Of a stretch of 64,000 nt of DNA, positions 1-8,613 are shown one piece after another. The position numbers were made by a program, and so were the translations under genes. Numbering within the stretch: position 1 is the first letter of the stretch; the number at the start of each line of letters is the position of its first letter. The notes under the pieces were generated by a model. It saw nothing but the letters and a program-made list of their open reading frames with translations. It had not been told where the DNA came from and did no database searches. Source of the DNA: Streptomyces sp. NBC_01235 (GTDB lineage Bacteria; Actinomycetota; Actinomycetes; Streptomycetales; Streptomycetaceae); assembly GCF_035989285.1 (NCBI RefSeq), contig NZ_CP108513.1, forward strand, positions 496,001-560,000. Direction: 5' to 3'.

Positions 1-854
1 TGGACGAGGGCACCTTCGACGCGGCCGCCGCCGCCCTGCACGTGACGCCCTCGGCGGTCAGCCAGCGCGTCAAGGCACTGGAACAGCGCACGGGCCGGGT
101 CCTGTTGTTGCGCACCAAGCCGGTACGGCCGACCGAATCGGGCGAGATCGTCGTGCGGTTCGCCCGCCAGCTGGCCCGACTGGAACGCGACACGCGGTCC
201 GAGCTGGGCATGAGCGGCGAGGGAGAGCCGACACGCGTGACGGTCGCGGTGAACGCGGACTCCCTCGCCACCTGGTTCCTGGCCGCCCTGACCCGGGTGG
301 CACAGGAACCGCGGCTCTGTTTCGAACTGCACCGCGAGGACGAGACCCGCACGGCGGAACTCCTGCGGGAGGGGCTGGTGATGGCCGCGGTGACCTCGTC
401 GCCCGAGGCCGTGACGGGCTGTTCCGTGCGTGCGCTGGGCACGATGCGCTACCTGGCCGCCGCGAGCCCAGACTTCGCGATCCGCCACCTCGCCGACGGC
501 CCGATGCACGAGACCCTGGCCCGGGCACCCGTGATGACCTTCGACCGGAGCGACGACCTTCAGGACGTGTTCATGCGCGGGCTGCGCCACGGCTCCGGCG
601 GCGCCGGCACGGTACGACACGCCGTGCCGACCTCGGAGGGCTTCGTCGCCTCGGTCGCCGCCGGCCTCGGCTGGGGCATGGTGCCCAAGGTGCAGGCCGA
701 ACCGCTCCTGCGCTCCGGCCGCCTGGTCTGCCTCGCTCCCGATCGCCCCCTGGACGTCCCCCTGTACTGGCAGCAGTGGAAGCTCGACTCGCCCGCGCTG
801 GCGGCGGTGGCGGACGCGGTGACGGCGACGGCGGCTCGCACCCTCAGGAACTGA
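1..854 (+). CDS. LysR-family regulator, ArgP/LysG type (5' end cut off)
   Basis: The reading frame is open from base 3, so the true start lies left of the window. The N-terminal winged helix-turn-helix is visible in the first residues (AAAALHVTPSAVSQRVKALE). It is followed by an effector-binding domain ending in WQQWKLDSPAL, a tail typical of ArgP/LysG/IciA regulators. In this family the protein senses lysine or arginine and controls the divergent lysE/argO exporter. No exporter lies on the visible side, so it would have to be to the left. The last 11 bp overlap the convergent tetR gene. Family call is strong; the specific target is inference. Confidence 0.85.
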   Translation, partial: DEGTFDAAAAALHVTPSAVSQRVKALEQRTGRVLLLRTKPVRPTESGEIVVRFARQLARLERDTRSELGMSGEGEPTRVTVAVNADSLATWFLAALTRVAQEPRLCFELHREDETRTAELLREGLVMAAVTSSPEAVTGCSVRALGTMRYLAAASPDFAIRHLADGPMHETLARAPVMTFDRSDDLQDVFMRGLRHGSGGAGTVRHAVPTSEGFVASVAAGLGWGMVPKVQAEPLLRSGRLVCLAPDRPLDVPLYWQQWKLDSPALAAVADAVTATAARTLRN

Positions 855-1551
855 GCCGGGTCAGCGTCGCCTGCGCGCTGTCCAGGAGCATCTCGAGCGC
901 CGTCGGATAGGCGCTGGTCAGCATGTGGGTCGACAGCAGCGGGGCCGCCTCGGCGATCCGGGGGTGGGTCTCGGCGGGGAGGCGGGCGTACGTGGAGCGC
1001 CACATCGCGTCGTCGGCGCGCTGCGTGGCCCGGGGCAGGGCCAGCGACGCGGCGTCCAGAGCGGCGAACGCCAGGGTCTGGTCGATGAAGGCGTGGTAGA
1101 TCCGCACGGTGTCCGCCAGCGGGAACCCGGCGGTGCGCAGCACGTCCAGGACGGCCTCGTCGGCGGCGAGCTCGTTGGCCCGGCCGGTCACACGGCTCGC
1201 GGTGAGCTGGGCGGCCTGCGGGTGGCCGACGTAGGCGGTGTGGATGCGCAGCCCGATGGCGTGCAGGTCCGTCCGCCACTCCCCCGTCGCCCGCCAGCCG
1301 CGCAGCGCCTCGCCGATGAGCGCGTCACCGATGGCGAGGGTCAGCTCGTCCATGCCCCGGAAGTACCGGTACAGGGTGCTGGGATCGCAGTCGAGGGCGA
1401 GGCCGAGACGGCGGGCGGTGAGGCCGGTGCTGCCGTGCTCGCGCAGCAGGCGCAGCGCGGTCTCGACGATCAGCCGTTCGGACAGCACGGTGCCGCTCCT
1501 GGTGGGCCGGCGCCGGCGCCGCTTCTCCTCGGGTACGACCCGTTTGGCCAC
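844..1551 (-). CDS. TetR-family transcriptional regulator
   Basis: 235 residues. A basic N-terminal tail (KRRRRRP) precedes a TetR helix-turn-helix at about residues 28-75, with the recognition region TARRLGLALDCDPSTLYRYFRGMDEL. The C-terminal ligand-binding domain resembles the TetR_C class. The gene is divergent from the saccharopine-dehydrogenase-like gene at 1695, with 143 bp between the starts, so that gene is the most obvious target. Its 3' end overlaps the end of the upstream LysR gene by 11 bp in convergent orientation. The ligand is unknown. Confidence 0.85.
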   Translation of the reverse strand: MAKRVVPEEKRRRRRPTRSGTVLSERLIVETALRLLREHGSTGLTARRLGLALDCDPSTLYRYFRGMDELTLAIGDALIGEALRGWRATGEWRTDLHAIGLRIHTAYVGHPQAAQLTASRVTGRANELAADEAVLDVLRTAGFPLADTVRIYHAFIDQTLAFAALDAASLALPRATQRADDAMWRSTYARLPAETHPRIAEAAPLLSTHMLTSAYPTALEMLLDSAQATLTRLSS

Positions 1552-1605
1552 GACCCCTCCCGCTCTTGTGCCGACACCCTTTGTCGAGCCCTTATGCCAA
1601 CGCCA

Positions 1606-1635
1606 TTGACCTTACGTGAGGGCGCGGCGTTGTAT
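1606..1635 (+). promoter_or_regulatory. Candidate vegetative promoter for the saccharopine-dehydrogenase-like gene
   Basis: TTGACC (1606-1611) and TTGTAT (1630-1635) are separated by 18 bp, about 60 bp ahead of the ATG at 1695. The interval is flanked by AACGCC/GGCGTT half-sites that could bind the divergent TetR protein. Prediction only. Confidence 0.35.
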
Positions 1636-1694
1636 CTCCGGCAGGGCCCCGTCGTACACCTTCGTTCGCAACCTCAGATGAGGGAGTTCTCGTC

Positions 1695-2912
1695 ATGCGT
1701 GTCCTGCTCGTGGGCGCCGGCGGTGTGGGCACCGCCATCACCCGGATCGCCGCCCGCCGTCCGTTCTTCGAGGCGCTGGTGGTCGCCGACCACGACCCCG
1801 CCCGTGCCGTGGCCGCCGTCGCCGCGCTCGACGGCGACGACCGGTTCCACGCCGAGCGCGTCGACGCCGGCGACGAAGGGGCCGTGGCCGCCCTGCTCGC
1901 CCGCCACCGCTGCGACGTGCTGCTCAACGCCACCGACCCGCGGTTCGTGATGCCGCTGTTCCACGCGGCGCGCCGCGCCGGGGCCACCTATGTCGACATG
2001 GCGATGTCACTGTCGCGACCGCACCCGGAGCGGCCGTACGAGGAGTGCGGGGTCCGGCTCGGCGACGCGCAGTTCGCCGAGGCCGGCGACTGGGCCGGGG
2101 CGGGCGTCCTGGCCCTGGTCGGCATGGGCGTCGAGCCGGGTCTGTCGGACGTCTTCGCCCGGTACGCCGCCGACGAACTCTTCGACGAGATCGAGGAGAT
2201 CGGCATCCGCGACGGTGCGAACCTCACCGTCGCGGGGCACGACTTCGCGCCCTCCTTCAACATCTGGACCACCATCGAGGAGTGCCTGAACCCTCCCGTG
2301 GTCTACGAGTCCGACCGCGGCTGGTTCACCACCGCGCCCTTCAGCGAGCCCGAGGTGTTCGACTTCCCCGAGGGCATCGGACCGGTGGAGTGCGTGAACG
2401 TCGAGCACGAGGAGGTACTGCTCGTGCCGCGCTGGGTGAAGGCGCGCCGGGTCACCTTCAAGTACGGCCTGGGCCGGGAGTTCGTCGAGACGCTGAAGAC
2501 GCTGCACCGTCTGGAACTGGACCGCACGGTGCCCGTGACCGTGCCGAGCGCGCAGGGACCGGTGCCGGTCTCGCCCCGGGACGTGGTGGCCGCCTGTCTG
2601 CCCGACCCGGCGAGCCTGGGTGAGCTCATGCACGGCAAGACGTGCGCCGGAACCTGGGTGCGGGGCCTGAAGGACGGTGCGCCGCGCGAGGTGTACCTGT
2701 ACCACGTGGTCGACAACCAGTGGTCCATGGCCGAGTACGGCAGCCAGGCCGTGGTGTGGCAGACCGCCGTCAACCCGGTGGTCGCCCTCGAACTGCTCGC
2801 CACGGGCGCGTGGTCCGGCGCGGGCGTGCTGGGCCCCGAGGCGTTCCCGGCCCGTCCGTTCCTCGAGCTGCTGTCGGCGTACGGCTCCCCGTGGGGCCTG
2901 CGGGAGCAGTGA
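1695..2912 (+). CDS. Saccharopine dehydrogenase family oxidoreductase
   Basis: 405 residues. The N-terminus is a Rossmann fold with VLLVGAGGVGTAI (residues 3-15) for NAD(P) binding. The C-terminal catalytic domain has the saccharopine dehydrogenase/carboxynorspermidine synthase pattern, including GVEPGLSDVFARYAADEL near residue 150. Such enzymes act on amino-acid secondary amines such as saccharopine or carboxyspermidine, but the substrate cannot be read here. A weak purine-rich RBS (GAGGGAG) precedes ATG 1695. The divergent TetR gene probably regulates it, and the ArgP-like gene nearby would fit a basic amino-acid substrate. That last link is inference. Confidence 0.85.
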   Translation: MRVLLVGAGGVGTAITRIAARRPFFEALVVADHDPARAVAAVAALDGDDRFHAERVDAGDEGAVAALLARHRCDVLLNATDPRFVMPLFHAARRAGATYVDMAMSLSRPHPERPYEECGVRLGDAQFAEAGDWAGAGVLALVGMGVEPGLSDVFARYAADELFDEIEEIGIRDGANLTVAGHDFAPSFNIWTTIEECLNPPVVYESDRGWFTTAPFSEPEVFDFPEGIGPVECVNVEHEEVLLVPRWVKARRVTFKYGLGREFVETLKTLHRLELDRTVPVTVPSAQGPVPVSPRDVVAACLPDPASLGELMHGKTCAGTWVRGLKDGAPREVYLYHVVDNQWSMAEYGSQAVVWQTAVNPVVALELLATGAWSGAGVLGPEAFPARPFLELLSAYGSPWGLREQ

Positions 2913-3013
2913 ACGTCTTGCGGTCCCACGCTGTTTCACTCCGGCCCCTCCGGTGACCCGACCGGGAGCAATCATCCGGAACAGCACGTACGACCAGATC
3001 GCAGGTGACTTCG

Positions 3014-3262
3014 ATGGACGACTGGCGACAGCACGCCGCGTGCCGCCGCGAGGACCCGGACCTCTTCTTCCCGATCGGTACCTCCGGGCCGGCGCTGCTG
3101 CAGACGGAACAGGCGAAGGCCGTCTGCCGACGCTGCCCCGTGCGGGAGCCGTGCCTGGAGTGGGCCATGGAGACCGACCAGACCCTCGGGGTGTGGGGAG
3201 GCACGGACGAAGCGGAACGACGCGCCCTCAGGCGGCGCATCAGGGCACGGCGCAGTTCGTGA
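3014..3262 (+). CDS. WhiB-like iron-sulfur regulator (WhiB1/WblE type)
   Basis: 82 residues. The four cluster-binding cysteines are C10, C38, C41 and C47, in the arrangement C-x27-C-x2-C-x5-C, followed by GVWGG (59-63) and a basic Arg-rich C-terminal tail. The segment DPDLFFPIG...GPALLQ is characteristic of the WhiB1/WblE branch. ATG 3014 is preferred over GTG 3005 because AGGTGA lies 6-7 bases ahead of it. Wbl proteins bind a [4Fe-4S] cluster, contact the principal sigma factor and respond to NO or O2. The gene stands alone between an SDH-like gene and a convergent kinase gene. It is probably one of several paralogues. Confidence 0.92.
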   Translation: MDDWRQHAACRREDPDLFFPIGTSGPALLQTEQAKAVCRRCPVREPCLEWAMETDQTLGVWGGTDEAERRALRRRIRARRSS

Positions 3263-3307
3263 CGCGAGGCGTCCGCCTCGGCCCGCCCGCCGCTCGGCCC
3301 TCGGGTC

Positions 3308-5155
3308 TCAGCCGTCGCCGGGCGCCGTCGCGGCCGGCAGCCTGAGGGTGAAGACGCTGCCCGCGCCGGGGGTGCCGGCCGCTTCCGCCGTGCCGCCGTG
3401 GGCGGCCGTCAGGTGGCGGACGATGGGCAGGCCGAGGCCGCTGCCGCCGGTGCGGCGGCTGCGTGACTTCTCCGCTCGCCAGAACCGCTCGAAGACGTGC
3501 GGCAGGTCCTCGGCGGCGATGCCCGTACCGGTGTCGGCGACCTCCAGCACGACCACCTCGCCGTCCCCCCGGGCGGTGAGTGTGACCGTGCCCTCGGCCG
3601 GGGTGTGGCGTACGGCGTTGGTGACGAGGTTGCCGAGCGCCTGCCGCAGCCGCACCGGGTCGGCGTCCAGCCAGGGGGCGCCGGCGGTTTCGGTGCGCAG
3701 GCGCACACCGGCCGTGTCGGCGGCGACGCGATGGGCGGCGGCGACCTGGGCGAGCAGGTCGTCGGCGGGCACGGGTTCGCGGTGCAGGCGCAGGGTGCCG
3801 GCGTCGGCGGCGGCGAGGTCGCGCAGGTCGTCGATGACGCGCTGGAGCACCAGTGCCTCGTCGTGCAGGGCGCCGAGCAGTTCGGTGTCGGGTTCGACGA
3901 GGCCGTCGCGGGTGACCTCCAGCCAGCCCCGGATGTTGGTGAGCGGGCTGCGCAGTTCGTGGGCGACATCGCTGACGAGGGCCTTGCGCTGGGCCTCCAG
4001 ACGCTCCCGGCGTTCGGCGAGATCGTTGAAGGCCTCCGCGAGGATCCCGGTCTCGTCCCGCGTCGTGACGGGCACCCGCGCGTGCCGGTCCGGGGGCTGC
4101 TGCGCGGCCTCGGTCAGCGCGCGCAGGGGCCGCACGAGACGGGTGGCGACGACGGCGGTCACGGCGACGGTGACGGCCAGCACCAGTCCGGCCGCGCCGA
4201 CGACCTTCGCCTTGTTGGCCGTGGACATGTCCCAGCGGGGTGCGGCGCCGCTGTCCCCGACGCCGAGGTACAGCTCGGCGACGGGGGCGACGTAGGGGTC
4301 GAGTTGGGCGCGCCGGGCGTCGTCGAGGCAGGCCTGTGCCGCGCGCAGGGACTTGCTGTCGTCGATCTTGGCGAACTTGGCGGTGACCGACGGGGCCATG
4401 CTGGTGCCGCTGGTGACGTCGGTCGTCAGGAACAGCGGTGCGAAGTCGTCGAAGCCCACTCGGGTCAGGCATCTGCGGGCGGGCCCCTGGAGCGCGGTGA
4501 GTGCCTTCTCCTCGGTCGGGGTCGCGGAGTAGAGCAGGCCGTCGGCGCAGGCCTCGGGCACATGGCCGGCGTCGACGGTGCCGTCGTCGTCGGTGAGGAC
4601 CGGGCGCCCGCTCGGGGTCCGGGTGACGCTCGTGTCGAAGCCGTGGCGCGCGAAACAGCTCTGCCGTTTGCGGGCCAGGGCGTCGAGCTTGGTGCGTTCG
4701 GCGGCAGTCAGCCGGTAGGGGCCGACCGCGCGCGGGTCAATGCCGCTGAGCTGGGCGCCACGCTCGGTGTAGGTGTCGGTGCGCAGAGGGTCGACGGTGG
4801 CGGCGGCGCGGGGCGGCAGAGAGGCGCCGTGCGGCGCGGAGTCGGCGACGGGGGTGCGGTCGGTGGTGGTGCGGTCGGTGGTGGTGGTGAGGGCGATGCG
4901 CCGGCCGGTCTTCGCGGACAGGGCGCGGACGGTGGCCTCGACGCCCGTCCAGTCGGGGTGGGTGGCCGCGTACCCGCTCAGCTCGGCGAGGATGTCCATG
5001 TCGTCGGCGAGGGCCTGCCCCTGCTCCTCGCGCAGGGCGCGGGTGGTGGTGGCCACGGCCAGCCAGGCCGTCGCGGCGACGGAGCACACGGCGATCAGTA
5101 CGGAGGCGAACAGCAACCGCACCAGCAACCGCTTCCGCAGGGGTATGCGGTTCAC
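3308..5155 (-). CDS. Sensor histidine kinase with large Cys-containing extracytoplasmic domain
   Basis: 615 residues from GTG 5155, which overlaps the stop of the upstream response regulator by 4 bp (GTGA), implying translational coupling. Order: membrane helix at about 10-33, a periplasmic region of about 275 residues, a second helix (AAGLVLAVTVAVTAVVATRLV), HAMP, then the dimerisation helix with DVAHELRSPLTN (His near residue 399). The HATPase domain follows with NLVTNAVRH, ADTGTGI and GGSGLGLPIV. The outer domain carries four cysteines in two similar modules (QSC..GFD...EAC and RRC..GFD...QAC). It phosphorylates the neighbouring OmpR-type regulator. The stimulus is unknown, but cell-envelope or thiol state is plausible. 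Confidence 0.9.
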   Translation of the reverse strand: MNRIPLRKRLLVRLLFASVLIAVCSVAATAWLAVATTTRALREEQGQALADDMDILAELSGYAATHPDWTGVEATVRALSAKTGRRIALTTTTDRTTTDRTPVADSAPHGASLPPRAAATVDPLRTDTYTERGAQLSGIDPRAVGPYRLTAAERTKLDALARKRQSCFARHGFDTSVTRTPSGRPVLTDDDGTVDAGHVPEACADGLLYSATPTEEKALTALQGPARRCLTRVGFDDFAPLFLTTDVTSGTSMAPSVTAKFAKIDDSKSLRAAQACLDDARRAQLDPYVAPVAELYLGVGDSGAAPRWDMSTANKAKVVGAAGLVLAVTVAVTAVVATRLVRPLRALTEAAQQPPDRHARVPVTTRDETGILAEAFNDLAERRERLEAQRKALVSDVAHELRSPLTNIRGWLEVTRDGLVEPDTELLGALHDEALVLQRVIDDLRDLAAADAGTLRLHREPVPADDLLAQVAAAHRVAADTAGVRLRTETAGAPWLDADPVRLRQALGNLVTNAVRHTPAEGTVTLTARGDGEVVVLEVADTGTGIAAEDLPHVFERFWRAEKSRSRRTGGSGLGLPIVRHLTAAHGGTAEAAGTPGAGSVFTLRLPAATAPGDG

Positions 5156-5850
5156 GCGCGGCCGCCGCTGAGTTTGTAGCCGATGCCGAACACGGTCAGC
5201 AGCCGCACGGGTCTGCGGGGGTCGGGCTCGATCTTCCTGCGCAGGTTCATGATGTGCACGTCGATGGCCCGTTCGGTGGAGGAGCGGTCGAGGCCCCGGG
5301 TGCACCGGAGCAACTGCCGCCGGGAGAAGACCCGTTCGGGTTCGGTGGCCATGGCCAGCAGGATCTGGAACTCGGCCGGCGTGCACTCCACCGGCTCGCC
5401 GTCGCACCGCACCTCGTGCCGCTCCGGATCGACGGCGAGCCCCGCGGCCCGTGCGACGGGGTCGTCCCGCCGGTCTGCGGCGGCCCGCCCGCTGCGCCGC
5501 AGGACGGTGCGGATGCGGGCCATCAGCTCGCGCGGGCTGTACGGCTTGGTCATGTAGTCGTCGGCGCCCAGTTCCAGGCCGAGCAGCACGTCCTCCTCGG
5601 CGGCCCGGGCGGTCAGCATCAGCACCGGGATGTCGTCGCCGCGGCGCAGCACCCGGCACACCCCGAACCCGTCGACGACCGGCAGCATGAGGTCGAGGAC
5701 GACGAGGTCGGGCCGCTCCCGCCGCACCGCGTCCAGCGCGGCCGAGCCGTCGTGCACGACGGTGGCGGTGTGGCCCTCGGCGAGCAGCGAGCGGCGGACG
5801 AGTTCGGCCTGCATCGCGTCGTCCTCGGCGACCAGTACATGAGCGCACAC
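5152..5850 (-). CDS. OmpR/PhoB-family response regulator
   Basis: 232 residues from GTG 5850, chosen because ACGGAG lies seven bases upstream. The receiver domain has the acidic pair E9/D10/D11, phospho-acceptor D53 (VVLDLMLP) and the TKPYS lysine. The C-terminal winged helix carries ERAIDVHIMNLRRKIEPDP and the GIGYKL end. It lies between an L,D-transpeptidase gene (22-bp gap) and its cognate kinase (4-bp overlap), so all three should be one leftward transcript. It probably controls envelope genes, including its own operon. Confidence 0.92.
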   Translation of the reverse strand: MCAHVLVAEDDAMQAELVRRSLLAEGHTATVVHDGSAALDAVRRERPDLVVLDLMLPVVDGFGVCRVLRRGDDIPVLMLTARAAEEDVLLGLELGADDYMTKPYSPRELMARIRTVLRRSGRAAADRRDDPVARAAGLAVDPERHEVRCDGEPVECTPAEFQILLAMATEPERVFSRRQLLRCTRGLDRSSTERAIDVHIMNLRRKIEPDPRRPVRLLTVFGIGYKLSGGRA

Positions 5851-5872
5851 GCGGCGACTCCGTTCCTTTTCC

Positions 5873-6619
5873 TCAGCGGGCCAGAGAGGCGTGGTCACCC
5901 ATGACGACCACGGGGTGCAGGGCGGGGTCGAGAGCGAGCAGCAGCTCCTTCATGTGCTGCTCCGCGATGCTCACGCAGCCGTGGGTGGGGCCGCCGTGGT
6001 CGACGTGCAGCCAGATGCCGCCGCCGCGCCCGGCGCCGAGGGGGCGGGTCCAGTCCAGGGGTGAAGTGCCGGGCCTGCGGTTGTAGTTGATCGCGATCAC
6101 GTAGTCGAAGGCGCCTTCCAGCGGCTCGCCCTCGAATCCGGTGCCGGGCGAGTGGAAGCCGCTGCCTCGGTCGTACGGCAGCTTCGTGCCGGGGTCGCGC
6201 AGCAGTCCGCCCGCGTCGGTGAGTCCGTAGACGCCGATGGGCGAGCGCAGGTCGCCGCCCATGTGATGGTCGCTCCAGCCGCGCAGCGCGTTGTGCGCGG
6301 GCCGGCTCTCCCCCGCCCGCCAGCCGGCACCGGTGCGCCGGTAGAGGACGACCGTGGCGACCGGGGAGTCGGGGCCCCGGCCGCTCACCACGACCACCTG
6401 GTCCGCGTCGTCCGGCACCGCGGCCCACGTCCTCGTTCCGAGGCCGGGTATCCGCTGCGGCGCCGCCTCCACGGCGACCGCGGGCGTGCTCGGCGTCGCC
6501 TCCGTGACGGTGGCGGTGGCGGAGGGCCCGTCGTCGGGTGCGGCGACCGCGCCGCCGCCGCATCCGGTGAGCAGGAGGGACGCGGCGAGCAGCGCGGCAC
6601 GGGGTCGGTGCGTGATCAT
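5873..6619 (-). CDS. L,D-transpeptidase (YkuD-fold) lipoprotein
   Basis: 248 residues from ATG 6619; a GTG at 6637 is possible but has no better RBS. The N-terminus is a lipoprotein signal with lipobox LLTG-C20. The catalytic motif HVDHGGPTHGCVS near residues 205-217 contains the nucleophilic cysteine (about C215) of L,D-transpeptidases, which make 3-3 peptidoglycan cross-links. It is the promoter-proximal gene of an operon with a response regulator and histidine kinase. This ties the two-component system to cell-wall remodelling. It lacks recognisable LysM or peptidoglycan-binding repeats. Confidence 0.88.
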   Translation of the reverse strand: MITHRPRAALLAASLLLTGCGGGAVAAPDDGPSATATVTEATPSTPAVAVEAAPQRIPGLGTRTWAAVPDDADQVVVVSGRGPDSPVATVVLYRRTGAGWRAGESRPAHNALRGWSDHHMGGDLRSPIGVYGLTDAGGLLRDPGTKLPYDRGSGFHSPGTGFEGEPLEGAFDYVIAINYNRRPGTSPLDWTRPLGAGRGGGIWLHVDHGGPTHGCVSIAEQHMKELLLALDPALHPVVVMGDHASLAR

Positions 6620-6676
6620 GAGTCGATCGTGACCCACAGTTGTTTGGAACTCGTCAGGTTCCGGGCCCGGTTCGGG

Positions 6677-8095
6677 CTACGGCTTGGTGGGCTTGCCCCG
6701 GCTGTACAGCCAGGTCTGGAACAGCGGGCCGAGGTCCTTGCCGGATTCGCGTTCCGCGAGCCGCTCGAACTCGGCGGTGGTGCCGTTGCCGTAGCGGTGT
6801 GCGGCCGCCCAGGCGCGCAGGATGCGGAAGAAGCAGGGGTCTCCGACAGCGGTGCGCAAGGCGTGCAGGGTCATGGCGCCGCGGGCGTAGACGGGGGTGC
6901 CGAAGATGTTCGCGCCGCCACCGGGGTCGCCGGGCGGGAAGGCCCACAGGCCGTCGGTGGCGGGGCGGGCGTACAGGGCGTCGAAGGTGCTCTGCGCGCT
7001 GCCCCCGCCGTGCTGTTCGGCGTAGAGCCACTCGGCGTAGGTGGCGAAGCCCTCGTTGAGCCAGATGTCCTGCCAGGAGGTGAGGGAGACGGAGTCGCCG
7101 AACCACTGGTGGGCGCTCTCGTGGACGAGGGTGCTCAAGGAGGGCGCCCGGTCGTACACGGGCCGCGACTGGGTCTCCAGGGCGTAGCCGACGTCCGGGG
7201 CGTGGTCGACGATGGAGCCGGCGGCGCGGAACGGGTAGGGCCCGAACAGCCCGCTCTCCCAATCCAGTACGGACGGCAGCCTCTTCAGGACGGGCGCGGC
7301 GGCCGTGGCCTCGCGCGGGTCGACGGCGTCGTAGACCTTGAGGCCCGCGCGGGTCGTGTACTGCGTGACCTGGAAATTTCCCACGGTCGCGGTGGCGAGG
7401 TAGGCGGCCATGGGTTCTGTCTGGCGCCAGCGGAAGGTGGTCTTCCCGTTGATGGTGCGCTGTCCGAGAAGGACGCCGTTGGCGACGGCGGCGCGGCCCT
7501 TGGGGACGGTGATCGTGAAGTCGTAGGAGGACTTGTCGAGGGGGTGGTTGTTGGCCGGGAACCAGGTCATGGCGCCCTGCGGTTCGCCGGCGACGAAGGC
7601 CCCGTCGTCGGTGGGGATCCAGCCGTCGAGAGAGCCGTCGGGGTCGGTGACGGGGCCGGGGGTGCCGTCGTAGGTGACGGTGACGCGGAACCGCTCGCCC
7701 TTGCGCAGGGCGCGCTTGGGGGTGACGACGAGTTCCTGGCCGTCGCGCCGGTAGTCGGCCTTGACGTGGTCGACGGTCAGGCCGGTGACCTTCAGCCCCT
7801 GGAAGTCGAGGTCGAAGCGGGTCAGCCGCTGGGTGGCACGGGCGGTGAGGACGGCCTTGCCGTCGAGGTGGCGGCTGCCCGGGTCGTAACGAAGGGTCAG
7901 GTCGTAGTGGGCCACGTGGTAGCCGCCGTTGCCGGCGAGCGGGAAGTAGGGGTCGCCGACGCCTGACGTGCCCGTCGGACCGGCCGCGGTGGCGGGTCCG
8001 GCGGCCGTCAACAGCGCCGCCACCGCTAGGGGGACGGTCGCTGCGACGGCTTCGCGGCGGAGGAGGGTGGTGGTCCGTCTGCGGGGGTGAGTCAC
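6677..8095 (-). CDS. Secreted M1-family metallopeptidase
   Basis: 472 residues with a Sec-type signal (basic start, hydrophobic core, AGPATA cleavage region near residue 38). The zinc site HESAH is at residues 325-329 and the third ligand E348 lies 18 residues later in WLNEGFATYAEW, the M1 gluzincin arrangement. The protein is shorter than full aminopeptidase N: it keeps the N-terminal beta and catalytic domains and a short helical tail. It would trim peptides outside the cell. It is transcribed alone and the upstream side is divergent from a DUF488 gene. Confidence 0.9.
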   Translation of the reverse strand: MTHPRRRTTTLLRREAVAATVPLAVAALLTAAGPATAAGPTGTSGVGDPYFPLAGNGGYHVAHYDLTLRYDPGSRHLDGKAVLTARATQRLTRFDLDFQGLKVTGLTVDHVKADYRRDGQELVVTPKRALRKGERFRVTVTYDGTPGPVTDPDGSLDGWIPTDDGAFVAGEPQGAMTWFPANNHPLDKSSYDFTITVPKGRAAVANGVLLGQRTINGKTTFRWRQTEPMAAYLATATVGNFQVTQYTTRAGLKVYDAVDPREATAAAPVLKRLPSVLDWESGLFGPYPFRAAGSIVDHAPDVGYALETQSRPVYDRAPSLSTLVHESAHQWFGDSVSLTSWQDIWLNEGFATYAEWLYAEQHGGGSAQSTFDALYARPATDGLWAFPPGDPGGGANIFGTPVYARGAMTLHALRTAVGDPCFFRILRAWAAAHRYGNGTTAEFERLAERESGKDLGPLFQTWLYSRGKPTKP

Positions 8096-8249
8096 GTGCG
8101 CTCCTGGGGGGGTGGCGTGTGATCAAACCCCTCAAGACTAGGGACTGGGCACCTGGGTTTCCTCCTCATTCAGGTCAAGCCGAGCGGTGCCGACGACCGT
8201 CTCCGGCCTAGGCTCGACACCACCCGCCGAACCCGAGGACGGCCCGCCC

Positions 8250-8609
8250 ATGAGTGTCCGTGTACGTCGCGTCTACGACCCGCCCGAGCCCGACGACGGC
8301 GTGCGGGTCCTGGTCGACCGGCTGTGGCCGCGCGGTGTGTCCAAGGAAGCGGCCCATGTCGACGAATGGCCCAAGGGCCTCACCCCGTCCGCCGAGCTGC
8401 GCCGCTGGTACCACGCGGGCGAGGGGTCGTTCGAGGAGTTCGCGCGGCGCTACGAGGCCGAGCTGGCCGCCCCGGAGGCGGCCGAACTCCTGGATCACGT
8501 CCGGGAGTCGGCCGCCAAGGGGACGGTGACACTGCTGACGTCCGCGAAGTCGCCGGAGCGGAGCCACACGGCGGTGCTGGTCCGCCTGTTGGAGGCGGAC
8601 CGGCGCTGA
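8250..8609 (+). CDS. DUF488-family protein
   Basis: 119 residues from ATG 8250 (GAGGA about 10 bases upstream). The signature VLVDRLWPRGVSKE and the later LTSAKSPERSHTAVL are characteristic of DUF488/YeaO-type proteins. These are small alpha/beta proteins whose function is not established. The gene ends 4 bp from the convergent stop of the FAD dehydrogenase. No operon partner. Confidence 0.85.
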   Translation: MSVRVRRVYDPPEPDDGVRVLVDRLWPRGVSKEAAHVDEWPKGLTPSAELRRWYHAGEGSFEEFARRYEAELAAPEAAELLDHVRESAAKGTVTLLTSAKSPERSHTAVLVRLLEADRR

Positions 8610-8613
8610 CGGC

